DNA of 64,000 bases from Diplosphaera chodatii (taxonomy: Eukaryota > Chlorophyta > Trebouxiophyceae > Prasiolales > Stichococcaceae). The stretch is taken from the NCBI GenBank assembly GCA_032358165.1, contig JAALGY010000039.1, forward strand, positions 1,054,001 through 1,118,000, in the 5' to 3' direction. A program made the translations under genes and the position numbers. This document shows positions 11,201-22,574 of the stretch, piece after piece. Each line of letters opens with the position of its first letter. Within the stretch, counting starts at the first letter, position 1. The notes under the pieces were generated by a model. It had not been told where the DNA came from. It saw nothing but the letters and a program-made list of their open reading frames with translations, and did not search any database.

Positions 11201-14200
11201 GGAGTACTGGCCCGCCTTGGGGGCGCTGGCCTTGGGGCCCGCCGGGCAGGTGCCGGTGCCTGCAGAGGTGGGCTAATGTCGTGTACGGCACACGGTGATC
11301 CTGCCCCTGTCAAAGGTACCAAGCTTGCAGCCACCGACACAGGTCAGCATGTCCGGATCAGGTGCAGCATGCTCGCGAACCAAAGGTTCACTGCTGCCAA
11401 CTGCCACCTATTCCCGCCCATCGGACTCCGTACCTGGACCGCCAGCTTCCAGGAACTCTGTGATGGATACCGCCTGCGCGTTGCCGCTCGGGTCGGTGTA
11501 CTGCACAGCGCACAGTCCAGTTGTCAGGTGCTCAGGTCTGAGAGGCGACATGAGACCATCTCAGCACGGCGAGAGGGGTTGCGCTGATGCAAAACGCAGC
11601 AGCACATCAGCAAAGTCCAGGGCCCAGCAGGGGGCGGGAGGCTGCGCCCACATTGGCAAAGGTGATGGAGGGGATGCCGCTGGAGTAGGCGAGCTGCGCG
11701 TTGGAGGCCGCCGCGCCGACGGGGTTGTCGTCAAAGGTGAAGACTGCGGTCCACTTGCGGCGGCCGGCAGAGGCGGCGCCAAAGGAGAGGGTTGTGAAGG
11801 CCTGCACCAGGCCCACCGGCTTGGGCGGCCCCCCTGCAGCAACACAGAAGCAGCATGCCCACCACGCTCGCTCGGAACACGACGAGGCTGTGCCAGCTTC
11901 ACAGCAGGTGTGTGGGACGTGCACACAGCATGCACGGGGCTCTGCATGATGCTACTGCAGACGCTGCTCTGCCACGCCCTCCGCGTAGTTTAGGGCTTTG
12001 AAGCGCACCCACTGCCACGCGCACGTCCCGGTTCAGCCCGCGGTCCCGCAGGCCGGGCGCCACCACCCGCACCTCAGCGCTGCCGGTGTCCAGATCTGCA
12101 CCCGCAGTGGTTTGAGCGCCATCAGTTGAACCAGCAGACCGCCCAACACCACATGTCCCACTCCCTACAGCTACCAGCCAGCTGGTCCTGTTGCAAGGGC
12201 AGTTGCCGCATGGGCTGCCAGCGGATCAAACTGCACCGCTGCCACGGCGTCTGTGCCTCACCCACTGCCATGCAAGGAGGCGTCAGTCTGAAAGACATGA
12301 GACTTTTCATGATAACTGCTATGTGGACAGGAGGCGCGCCTGCGGAGATGTCGCCGGTGAGGGTCAGAGCGGCACCACTGACGGACCAGACGCCTGTCAC
12401 GTCCACCACCGAGCCGCTCTGCTTGACGTCACCCCGCGCGTCGGCGATGATCATCTGCATCGAGGTGGCACATACTGCGTAGTCAGCATGACCAGGCATG
12501 CTGCAATGCAGAAGGAGGTGCCCTTCAGGGGTGCCTGATCCAATGTGCAAGTCAAATGTCATGTGATACCAAAGCGGCGGGTATGCAGCCCTACCTCAGA
12601 GATCACATCCAGGCCGTGCTTGACCACCACCTGCACACCAGTCGACCGGAATTGAGCACAGTGGGGGACCAGTCAGGTCACGTCGCCGTTGGTGTCAGGG
12701 CTGCTGCATGAGGCCTTGTAGCTGCACGAGCAAGAACAAGCAAAGAGATGAGTGTGCCATGTCCCACCCTAAACCCTTTACTGACCTTGTCGCCCAGCTG
12801 GATGTCTGGGGTCACGGAGCTCAGCGGGCTCGAGGCCGCAATGCCGGCGCCCCAGCACCTGCAGCGTCAGCAGGGACCCTGATTGGACGGGCGGCCCAGG
12901 GGCATTGCAACAGGTGTAAATTGCTCACAGCGCTGCCGACCCTAACACTATGCATGGGCGCAGCCATGTCTTCTGGCTCAGCAGCGGTCCTGTCAGCAGA
13001 GGCGAGTCGGACGGCGGATGCATGTGGCAGCTTTAATAGCATTAAGTGGGTGGGACGCACAGTGCCCCAGGGTGGTTGATCTCGAAGGCGCCGCTCGCCT
13101 CGCCAGACACGGTGCCGATCGCAGCGCCGATCTGTTTCGAGAAGTCAGGCCCCTGCAGCAAACGTGAGCAGTCACAGAATGCTCCAAACGTAGTGCTTGC
13201 AACCACAGATCAGGCACGCGTTGAGAGCCAGGGCTGCTTTGGAAACAAACAGTAGTGTACCCAGTCATCCGGAGGACTGGGTACCTGATAGATCTCCACT
13301 TGCAGCTTGTCGCCCGTGTATTGCTGCAGGGTGCAACACCGCAGACGTCAGAGCAGTGTCGTCAGCATGTGCAGCAAAGTCACAGGCGCAACAGACCGTT
13401 GTACGTGTATGCCATGCAGCAGCGCAATCGTCGCATCATGCAGCTGCGTGGCACACGCCCGCAACTGCCTCACCGCATATCCCTGCAGGGCAGTGGGACC
13501 GGCAACGTCTGAGATTGGCAGCCCTGGTGGATCAATCAGTACATGTGGTCGATACCAGTTGCTGGCGAACCACCTGAACAGGATACTCACATCCAGATGG
13601 ATGAAGTCGCGGTTGGGGAACGCCACGATGTTGTTGGGGAACTTTGGCAGCTTCAGGCCGTTCACTGCAGCGCAGCGTATGACAGGTCCGGTGTTCAGTC
13701 ATCCCTGTGACATTCCCGCACAGCCCTGGAGCCGTCTGCAGTCGCCTGATGCTGCTGCTGTCGTCTGACGCCGTGCCACAAAGAGAGACCCCAGCTGCAG
13801 GTTTCGCCGCAACGGCAACGTACACTATCGACACTGCCAAAAGCTGCTCTGCAGGCCGCTTGATTCGCCGGACCATCACAGGTGTGCTGTGTGCACATCC
13901 ACATGTGGGCATGCCAAGCGCTGCACGTGGTGTAGCACACCGCATGATGTTACCCCCAACGAAGCAGGCCACACACCCGACAGCGGCGCACAATGCGCAC
14001 GTGTCGCTGTACGAAACGCAAGCTGAACATGGACACTTCGGCCAGAAGCAGACAGCTTTCAGAGATCTTGCAGGCACAGGCCCAGCCTGGTAGGCACAAC
14101 GTGATCGGACTAGTTTGATCGGCATCCGTTCAGGCCTTTCATGCTGGATCCACGCATCCCCGATATCAAACAGCAACATTCGAGGGCAGCTGCAGAGCTG

Positions 14201-14670
14201 AATGAACATGGCTGGCTCGCGCATGTATGGAAGCCTGGGCAGTGACCTCATGTGCGTTGAAGTATCAAGCGTGACTCGCACCTATCTGGTAGTCTTGCTG
14301 CCCGACAGCTGTGCCCACCATGCAGAGCGCCACCTGCGCGGCGAAGACAAAGGAAAGCTTCTTTGGTTGCTGAGTATGTGCGGCCTCGCATGCTGTTCTG
14401 CTGATCATCACTCATATACATGCACCTACAATGCACCTACCTATCCATGCACCAACCCTATGCATGGATCTATCAACCGCAGCCGGCTCGCTGCAGCAGG
14501 GAAACTGCACGTCGAAGCGCATCCTAGTGACGCACTCCGTGCTGTGCTGGTGAGCAAACACGGACGGACAGGTTAAGAGTAAAACCTACCAGCGCTGGTA
14601 GTAGTGCGAAGGCCCGCAGTTTGGACGAGGTGCAGGTGGCCTTGTGGGACGCGCAGCCCGGCGGCGCCAT
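8214..14670 (-). CDS. Large secreted fibronectin-III-like protein A
   Basis: Model of 21 exons, 742 residues: 14670-14590, 14333-14282, 13664-13591, 13323-13285, 13152-13061, 12858-12786, 12630-12595, 12454-12340, 12095-12009, 11833-11652, 11500-11434, 11259-11066, 10910-10761, 10600-10514, 10329-10196, 9939-9798, 9631-9512, 9306-9206, 9075-8968, 8758-8587, 8336-8214. Exons 1-2 encode a signal peptide (hydrophobic AFALLPALVALCMVGTAVG). In order: an N-terminal module with NIVAFPNRDFIHLD (about 54-69), AFEINHPGALCW and GDKVVVKHG; an AEVRVVAP segment; RRKWTAVFTFD (about 237); ITEFLEAGG (about 290); a fibronectin-III-like region (300-414); a chitobiase-C-terminal-like segment with PIYYTTDN (about 455); a second fibronectin-III-like region (520-645, SYWFRVAG, AGPWSAWN); and a tail ending RRRRQLL. 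Almost every exon aligns with the tandem paralogue at 15962-21829, which fixes most boundaries. The exon 8 donor appears to be GC. Likely a cell-surface or matrix adhesion protein; no catalytic motif seen. Confidence 0.5.
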
Positions 14671-15961
14671 TGCTGACCTAAGATAATGCTGCTTACACCA
14701 CGCGCAATGCCGCAGTAGCAGGTGCCAGTTGTCAGACACGACGCTCCCTCGCAACAAAACCGGGCGAGCCAGCTGTAACTCTGTCACAACTATTGGTGAC
14801 ACTTGACCAACAACAGGAACCGAATATCAGGTCAACCGCTACGTCGTGCTAATGGTGTGTGCACGACGACGGGGGCGCCGCAGATCACCAGATCCGGCCA
14901 GGCTGGTGTCGTGGGGGTCGTCCCCACCTACTGATCAGTGTAACACCTGAGCCACGTCATCAGTGGTGCAACACCGTTCCATTCTGCAGGGTTTCACGAA
15001 GCTGAGTGATCACCCGATGTACCTCGCGGCCAAGGATGTCTTGACAACAGCAATGAAGCTTAGTGCCTGGGCCCGGTGATGAGTGGGACCCCACATACAG
15101 CTGACGGCGTAACATTTGTAGGCAGAGTGTGGTGAATGAACAAACAGGGATGAGTGGTGGGCGACCATGTGGCAGATGCTCCTGCACCTTGGCACATGAT
15201 ATGCAGGTGGCAAGGAGAGGTGTCGGTTCCACGCTGAGAGCACACATCAGAGCGCAGTCCAACATGACAGTTGAGTGACTCAGCAGCAGCACCCTTGAAA
15301 TCGTTTTGCGCCACACAGCCGTGACAATGGTTGAATTACAACTGAGGTCTTCCCAGCGTCAAGCATGCCTCCTACAGACCATCAGCATGCACAACAGTGC
15401 ACGGTCATTAGTTGCCGACAGCAAGTACGCATGAACAGAAACCAGCTATTTTGCAGTCCACTGCAGCTACACCCATGAGATTTCCGACATGCATCCAAAC
15501 CAGGAACGGACCAGATGCTTCAGTGAAGTCCACTTCGTCAATGCCATCCAGACTTATATCTTTTGTGGCCTGTTCTACATGCACGACATACAGCAGCAAG
15601 GCAGGGCAGCAGTGGCAGCAGGTCCCATCCAATGGCTAACCCTATTCTGTGTGTTTCCGACTTCGATCCTTCATGCTCCCCGCTCGGGCTCGAGAGGCTG
15701 AGCTGCGCTTCCCGCATCCTCTAGTCTCCATTTAACAGCGTTGATGTTGTACAGCGCATATCACAGCGTCATGGGCTCCTGTGCTGTCCCGCTCCTGGAC
15801 AGCCTGAGCATCAGCTGTGGCGCAGCCGCTGCTAGCTAGCTGTGCCCTGTGTGTGGGAGCCACTTGCCGGGGCGGGGATGTGCTCACAGCGCATCTTAGC
15901 TGAGTTTAAAGGGACCAAGCGGCTCGTCCTCTGAGGCGCCACCACACGCCGTGGTGGCACG
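14671..15961. other. Intergenic stretch, no gene seen
   Basis: This lies between two tandem minus-strand paralogues. It should contain the promoter of the gene ending at 8214 and the 3' UTR of the gene ending at 15962, with TGTAA at 15336-15340. No further coding signal was found. Confidence 0.5.
15336..15340 (-). terminator. Candidate polyadenylation signal TGTAA
   Basis: TGTAA on the minus strand, about 620 bases past the stop at 15962. Confidence 0.5.
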
Positions 15962-18900
15962 CTATGCCGCTGCGATGCTCGTGACTTTGCCGCCGGCTGA
16001 CGACGAGATGTACGTCGTGAAGCCCACCGGATCGTTTCCAGCATTCCCCTTCGTGAAGCGCGCCTGCAGATGCTAGTGGAGGCTGCATTTGAAGGCCAGG
16101 TCAGTCCCACAGCGGCAAGTGCTTCGAAGGGTCAAGCGGTGCAGCAGAGGCCCCTTCAGGCGTGTGAGCCATGCGCTGGTCTGTATACTGCAGAAGGCAG
16201 CTTGGGTGTAGCGCGGATCCAGGACGATGCTGCTGTGCATGCTCAATGCGGCGCATGTAAGAACGTGGCTGATGGGGACGAGGTGCGATCAGCAACGGCG
16301 GCTGCTCACCGCCCAGGTGGACAGGCCGCCCGGCGTGGCGGGGGCCACGAGGCCGATGCCGCCGACCACCGGCACCGCGCCCGGCTGCCCGCAGTGGGCC
16401 ACCTTGCAGATGGAGATGGTGGTGAACGCCGCCGGCGACGACGTCGACGTCCCTGCTAGCCTCCAGTCCTGCACGCAGGTGCGCGCTCAACAGGTCAGTG
16501 CCGCAGGAAGAATGGTGCGTATTTCACGCATACCTGCATTGTAGTAGCTAGATGGTAGTGCTGAGAGCATGGGCATGGCTGCGACGGGGCTTGCAGGCAC
16601 CTTTGCTGGCTGGTAGCGGTTCTGCGTAACCACTATTGTGTCGGCTGCGTCCTGCACGAACAGTACGGCAGCGTTGAAATCGCTCCAGGGGCCGATGTCG
16701 CGATCAGCGTTGCGGCCCGCGACCCTGTGGGCAGCACCAAAGTGCAGGGTTCAGTTCTGTATGTCCCACACCCTTTTGTAAACCGCCATATCGATGGATG
16801 CACACATGGGCTGCGGGATGTGAGCAGATGGATCATGGCAACATGCTGCAGGGTATTCGACGCACTTGAACCAGTAGCTGTCGCCGGCCTTGAGGCTGCC
16901 AAAGGCCAGGGACTTGGCCGTCGTCGTGTCGCTGAGGTCCGCCTGCAGAGCGTGAAGAAACATTCAGCATGTTGTTGCGCAACAGGGTTTCAACGCTGGG
17001 CGGAGAGCTGCACACCTGCAGGCGAGTCGGTCCTGATGGTACCAAAGCAGCTGACTTGGTGCACCAGCCGGCGGCAGGGTTGTCAGGTGGCTGGGCAGTG
17101 ACAGAAGTGTCGGGCGCACCGCAACCGTGGGCAGCCCTGTGGCGGGATCCACGGCGGGCGCGGTGGCGCCCTTCCACGCCTTGACGACGAAGTCCACAGC
17201 TGCGGGGTCGGTGGACGACCAGGCGGTCAGGATCTTGAGCTGCGGGCAGCACATGCCGTCCAGTGTCACGTGGTGTAATGAATGAGTTGACCCTGGAAGA
17301 TGTTACGGCTTCGCCCTCCTCTACAGGCTTTCTAACATGTGATACTGGCTTTTCAACATGTACTACACGTTCAGCTGCGCTGGGCTGCTAGCCAGGCGCC
17401 AAGCTCCTTCCGCTGGAGAACAGCTGACTGTCAACAAGAAGCAAGGCCTGCCGACTTGATAGAGCAGCAGCCGCACAGCCAGTGGGCAGCAGCAGGGCAG
17501 CACACGCACCAGCCCTGCAGCTTGCCTGGCCGGTGCTTGCCACCGACCACTGATGCATGTGCAGCGACCCCCAGCACAGAGCAGGAGCTTGGCTGATGAG
17601 GAGATCCCTCACCGACTGGCCAGCGCTGAGGGTCGATATGATGGGCGGCGCCGTCACTGCGGCCGTCTTCGGCGGGGCGACCAGGTGCGGCACGCTCGAG
17701 TCGGGGCAGCTGCCGCTGCCGGCGCCAAATGCCACCCAGCTCAGCCAGAGGCCCCTGCAGAGCACCGCACACATGCGCTCAGCATAAGTCCTGCAATCTC
17801 CAGCTGCGTTCGGACCGCAGGCCCTTTGCACAGCCCAGGGCTGCAGCACGGCAGCAGGGTCATGCGCCAGGCCTTCATTGCACAAGCGAAAGCGATCAAC
17901 GGAAGTCATATCAGAGGCACAGAAGTGTCTCACTCCGCAGGGATGGCGATGCCCTTGGCGGCATCGTATGTGAGCGCTGTGTCGGACAGGAACGCGGCAT
18001 TGGCGAGCGCTGTGGTGTTGTCCGTCGTGTAGTAGATAGGCACGCTGGGCACCGCCTTGAGCGCGACCTGCTCAAGGGTGGCCACACTATGTCAGGCTGT
18101 GGACTCTGCAGACCTCACATGTGGATTCTGCATGCAGGTCCAGCCATTGTCTGTCACTGGGCAGTGCTGTGCAAGTTGCGGCGCACCTTTCCGGCAGTGG
18201 TCGACTCCGTGACTGTGGGGTTGCTGCACGTTGACGGGTCGGATGTGCCTGTCGTCGTCGAGTCCTGTGCCTGCACATGGCATGTGTCAGCATCAGCTGG
18301 CACAGCTGATACTGCAGGCGGTCGGATGCTGGCGGCCTGTCGGTGCAGGGGTGCATGCCGCTGGATGGGGGTTGCACAGTCTCCCACCCAACCATGATGA
18401 CCGCTTGACAGTCCAGGCACTTGGTAAACACCATATGTACAGCAACGACCCAGTGTGTGGGAGCGGCAGCGGGACTCTCACCGTGGCCTGAGGGAACGGC
18501 AGCGACAGCTGCTGGCCCGTGACCTCCGAGCGGACCCGGTACTCCCAGTCTGCTGCGTCCGCCGTCGCGCCCGGCAGCGCCAGCACCGTCGACGTCGCGT
18601 CCGCGTCCGCGATGTACTGCCCCACCTCCGCGAACCTCTTCCCGCTGCCGGCCGTCCTGCTGCGCGCCGACACCAGGAAGCCTGTGCGGCCCGCCTGCAG
18701 CCGAACCACGACAGGAACATCGTTGAAGCGCTGCTCACTTGATGGCGGCGGTGCTGCCTGTGCTCTGTCACACACTCCTAGGCTTGAACGAGCGCCTGTG
18801 CACGGAGTCTGCAGGTGCACCGGCTGTGCTACATGGAACTGTTACTGTGTTTTCGCAGTGCTGTGGGCTCCGTGGTGCATCAGAAGGCTGATGAGCATGC

Positions 18901-21829
18901 TGCCACACGCTGTGTGGGGTTGTCAGCTTGCCACAGGCGGCCGTGGCCAATGACCCAACTCGCAGACCCCGGCCTCGCAAAATGATGTCGAGCTGCACAG
19001 GCAGATGGGCGCAGGGTTGCAAGGCTGACCTGCTGCGAGGTTCCCGTGGCCGGCAGCGTCCACAGCACGTTGACCTCGCCAGCATTTGCCGTGGGCAGTG
19101 TGGAGTAGGTGCCGGCTTTAACCGCAGCGCTGTTGGGCCCGGGCGGACATACGCCTACAGCAGATGAGGTGCAACTTCTCAAGCACACTGACTGACCCAG
19201 CCTCTGATACCTGCGCTGCAGGAAGGCCTGCCGAGTGACAGGGTTGGCTGAGTCCAGTGAGCCTATGCATGCTGCAAGAACTACTGTTGCCGGCACAGAC
19301 AGTTCAGTTGTGCGCATCACCACAGCTGCAGCTGTACCTGGCACGGCCGAGCCGCCCGCCTCTAGGAACTCGGTGATAGTGACGCCTTGCGCATTGCCAG
19401 AGGCGTCTGTTAGCTGCAAGACAGAGAAGCTCCCTTCAGTGAACAGGGTAGACTTTCCATCCAAGTGAGAGCCCCCAGCCATGCTATGGCTGATGGCAGT
19501 GTGTTCAGCATGGTGCACTCTGCATTGAGCGGGCGTCCAACAAGGCTGCGAGCTGCGTGAATACTGTCAGCCAGACTTCAGCCTGAAGTTTTCAGGGTGG
19601 CCAGGGCGGGGCCTCTCACCGCAGCGAAGGTGATGGAGGGGATGCCGGTGTCGTGCGCGAGCTTGGCGTTGGATGCGCCCACATTGCCATCGAACTCGAA
19701 GGTGGCGGTCCACTTGCGCCGGCCGCCGACTGCTGGGCCCGCCGGCGGGTCGAAGCTCAGCCGCGAGCCGAGCTGCACCAGCCCTGGCAGCTTGGCAGGC
19801 CCCGCTGCAGGGCACGGCATTCAGTGTTTGGTTCTCCAGCAGGGCATCAGCCAAGGCAGCACCTGGTTTGGCAAGCCACCAGCCAGAAAGCCACATGCGG
19901 AAGCTAATGGTTGAGTAGCCATGCACAGCAAATGGCAAGCAGGTGGTGCATAGAGATGCGCCGCCCTGCAGGCCCAAGGCTTTGCGCCCCCTGCCTTGCT
20001 GGCCAGCCAGCAGGCACGCTGGTGATTCCATGCTCACGTACAACTGCAGCACAGGGCAACATGCAGATGCCGCACCTGTGGTCACGCGCACGTCGCGGCG
20101 CAGCCCCGGGAAGCGGTCCCGCAGGTCCGGGGCCACCACCCGCACCTCTGCCCCCGTCAAATCCACATCTGCACATAGAGAAACATGGCGTTGTGGCATG
20201 GGGACTGCGGGCGCTGAGAGGCTGATACCTGCGAGTTTGGCACGGGGTTCCTTGCACATGTGCTTTGTGCTGGCCCCACGAAGCAGCAGCGTGCCGGGCT
20301 GCGTGGTTCTGTTGGAAGCTAAAGTACTGCGCACCCTGGTCCACGCTGCCGGTCAGCGTCAGGATTGCGCCGGCGACGGACCACACGGCGCTGACGTCGT
20401 CGGCGTTGGCGGCGTCGTCGTGCTTCACCGTGCCCCGCGCGTCCCCGATGATCATGGACGCCACGATGTCGCCGCCGTGCTTGACCACCACCTGCGGGAT
20501 GCTGGCCCATGTTGCTGAGTCGGCTGGATCCCTCTTGTGCATTGGCATGCGACCTTCTTGCGCACTGGCATGTAAGCAGTCAGCTCCGCCGCCTGCCCAG
20601 GCTGTGTGCAAGCAGTTGGTGGCGCAGTTGAAGCTGCTGTGAAGGTAGTTCGTGAACAGACCCACCTTGTCGCCGATCTCGATCTCCGGGGTGACGGACT
20701 TCAGCGGGTCGCCCGCAGCCAGCCCAGCGCCCCAGCAGCTGTACGCAGAAAACATGCCCATAAACGGAGTCGTAACACGACTGATGCAGGTGTGGCGGCA
20801 GAGGAATTTCATGGTTCACTCGCCATGTTTCCACAGTTGAGGGAACCGCAATGCGCACAGTGCGCCGGGGTGGTTGATCTCAAAGGCGCCGCTGGCCTCG
20901 CCCGACACCGTGCCCACCGCCGCTCCCACGACCTCCTTGAACAAGGGGCCCTGCCAGATCTCCTGCAAGCCGGTAGGATGCGCTGTTTTGTGCCATGCAT
21001 GAGATCGGCCTGCCTTCGAAATGCTGCACTGGCCAACAGATACAGCATGCAAAGTTGTCGCCGTGCTGGTGCGCAGCCTCATTGCGCACCACTCTCAGCG
21101 TTGGGTCCACGTCCTTCGCGATGTCCTGCAGATTGAATGCATCTAGTGTAAGCGAGGGCACTGCGGGAACAGCTTGATGGCGGTCAGAAGCAGCAGGGTG
21201 TGCTGCCGCAGCGTGCATGCTGCAGCGCGCATGCCATGAGCTTCAGAGGCTTGCGAGGCAGCAGGCCGCAGGAAAGCGCTCACGAAGAAGCCGTCGAGGT
21301 GGATGAAGTCGCGGTTGGGGAAGGCCACAATGTTGTCGGGGAACACGGGCAGCTGCACTCCGGTGCCCGCGCCTGCAGGCTGACAGGGTGCTGAGTCAGT
21401 CGCCATGCCAAGACAGGCGCTTGTAGTCTGGCTTGTATTCAATGTCGTCAAACAAAAGCACCAGGGCAGGGCCTCTCTGTCGTGTACCATCATGGGAGCA
21501 CATGCGGAGCACAGCGACACCACGTGCAGAAGCTGCAGATAGTCCACACCTGTGACGGCAAGAGCCCCTCCAACGCTGCAGGCCACTGCCTGCGGAGGAA
21601 AGAGAGAACCTTCTACGTTTGAGCTTGTCTGGGCAGAGCTCCTGTGCGCATACCCAGCACCGGGTGCCTGACACTTACGTGCACGTGAGGGCTTTCCTGT
21701 CGGTGCAGGCGGCACCGAAATGCCGCAGTGGGCAGCGCTGGCAGTGGCAGACAGTGCTTGAGGAGCAGGGTGGGCAGCCTGAGTGGAGTCGCTCAGGCGA
21801 CCTACCAGCAGGAACAACACGCGTTCCAT
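15962..21829 (-). CDS. Large secreted fibronectin-III-like protein B
   Basis: Model of 20 exons, 718 residues: 21829-21806, 21589-21550, 21372-21284, 21125-21090, 20962-20859, 20738-20666, 20491-20335, 20168-20076, 19804-19620, 19413-19338, 19154-19030, 18694-18482, 18270-18187, 18067-17934, 17754-17613, 17239-17120, 16942-16866, 16724-16601, 16468-16310, 16063-15962. The signal peptide is split over exons 1-2 (MERVLFLL joined to AVACSVGGALAV). The domain order is as in the paralogue at 8214-14670: NIVAFPNRDFIHLD (about 36-49), INHPGALCW, IEIGDKVVVKHG, a SMIIGDARG segment, AEVRVVAP, RRKWTATFEFD, ITEFLEAGG, a fibronectin-III-like region (about 292-405), PIYYTTDNTTAL (about 445), a second fibronectin-III-like region (about 510-632) and a short tail ending KVTSIAAA. 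It lacks the paralogue's basic RRRRQLL end. The first ATG could be slightly further upstream (21877, non-ATG frame start). It is divergent from the peroxidase at 22575. Probable extracellular, non-enzymatic protein. Confidence 0.5.
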
Positions 21830-22574
21830 GGCTCGTGCAGCGCTGTTTACGGACACCAACACCTCGTACTGCAGCAACGCGTCTGTGCTGACTGATCGTT
21901 GAGTGTATGTGCTGAGCGACGATGCGCTTGGCTACATTCGCTGTTGCTGAAAATCAGCGGCTGTGTAGCAGAGTCGGGCGTCTTGTGCTGAGGTGTTGTG
22001 AGCAGAATCAGCCTTGTCGTGCTGCCTGTGCGTTCACCCCAGAGTTGATATGCGAGTGCTGGAAGCAAGTTGGCACAATACAAGGCAAGCGTGCTGGCAT
22101 TCGTCACACTGATCGGCCCGATCCGCAGATAGGTCCCGCGCGGCGACTCGATGTCGGGTGATAGTAGGGTCTCCAGCGCTTGACAGGAACGTTGCCCTAG
22201 GTCATTTACTGGAAGTAACACTTAAGATATTTTCATCCGATCTTTGCCTAGAACTGTTTATGATGGGATTCTGGACGGTCGGCACAAGCTAAGCTTGTTG
22301 CATTGTGCACCTGTTGGCTGTTTCTAAGCACTACAAGCAGAATCTGCAAGGCAAGGTGCCACAGGCTGCGGCCAGACTCGCTGCATCCTGCTTCCCTGCG
22401 GTACAGCACGTGCACGTTCTCGATCACTGCAGCGGTACAACTCAGAGTCGCTCGGCTTGTGATCGCCCGAACTTCGCGTAAGAAGCCACCACGCCTCACA
22501 ACACGTAGAACAGCTTTCCGCATTCATCCGCAAAGCCCAGGCTGCCAACACTATCACTACAAGCCAGAGCAAAC
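21830..22574. promoter_or_regulatory. Divergent intergenic region between secreted protein B and peroxidase 1
   Basis: 745 bases separate the start of the minus-strand secreted protein from the start of the plus-strand peroxidase. The two transcripts must initiate within it, so promoter elements may be shared. An A/T-richer patch lies around 22220-22260. No defined element was identified. Confidence 0.5.
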
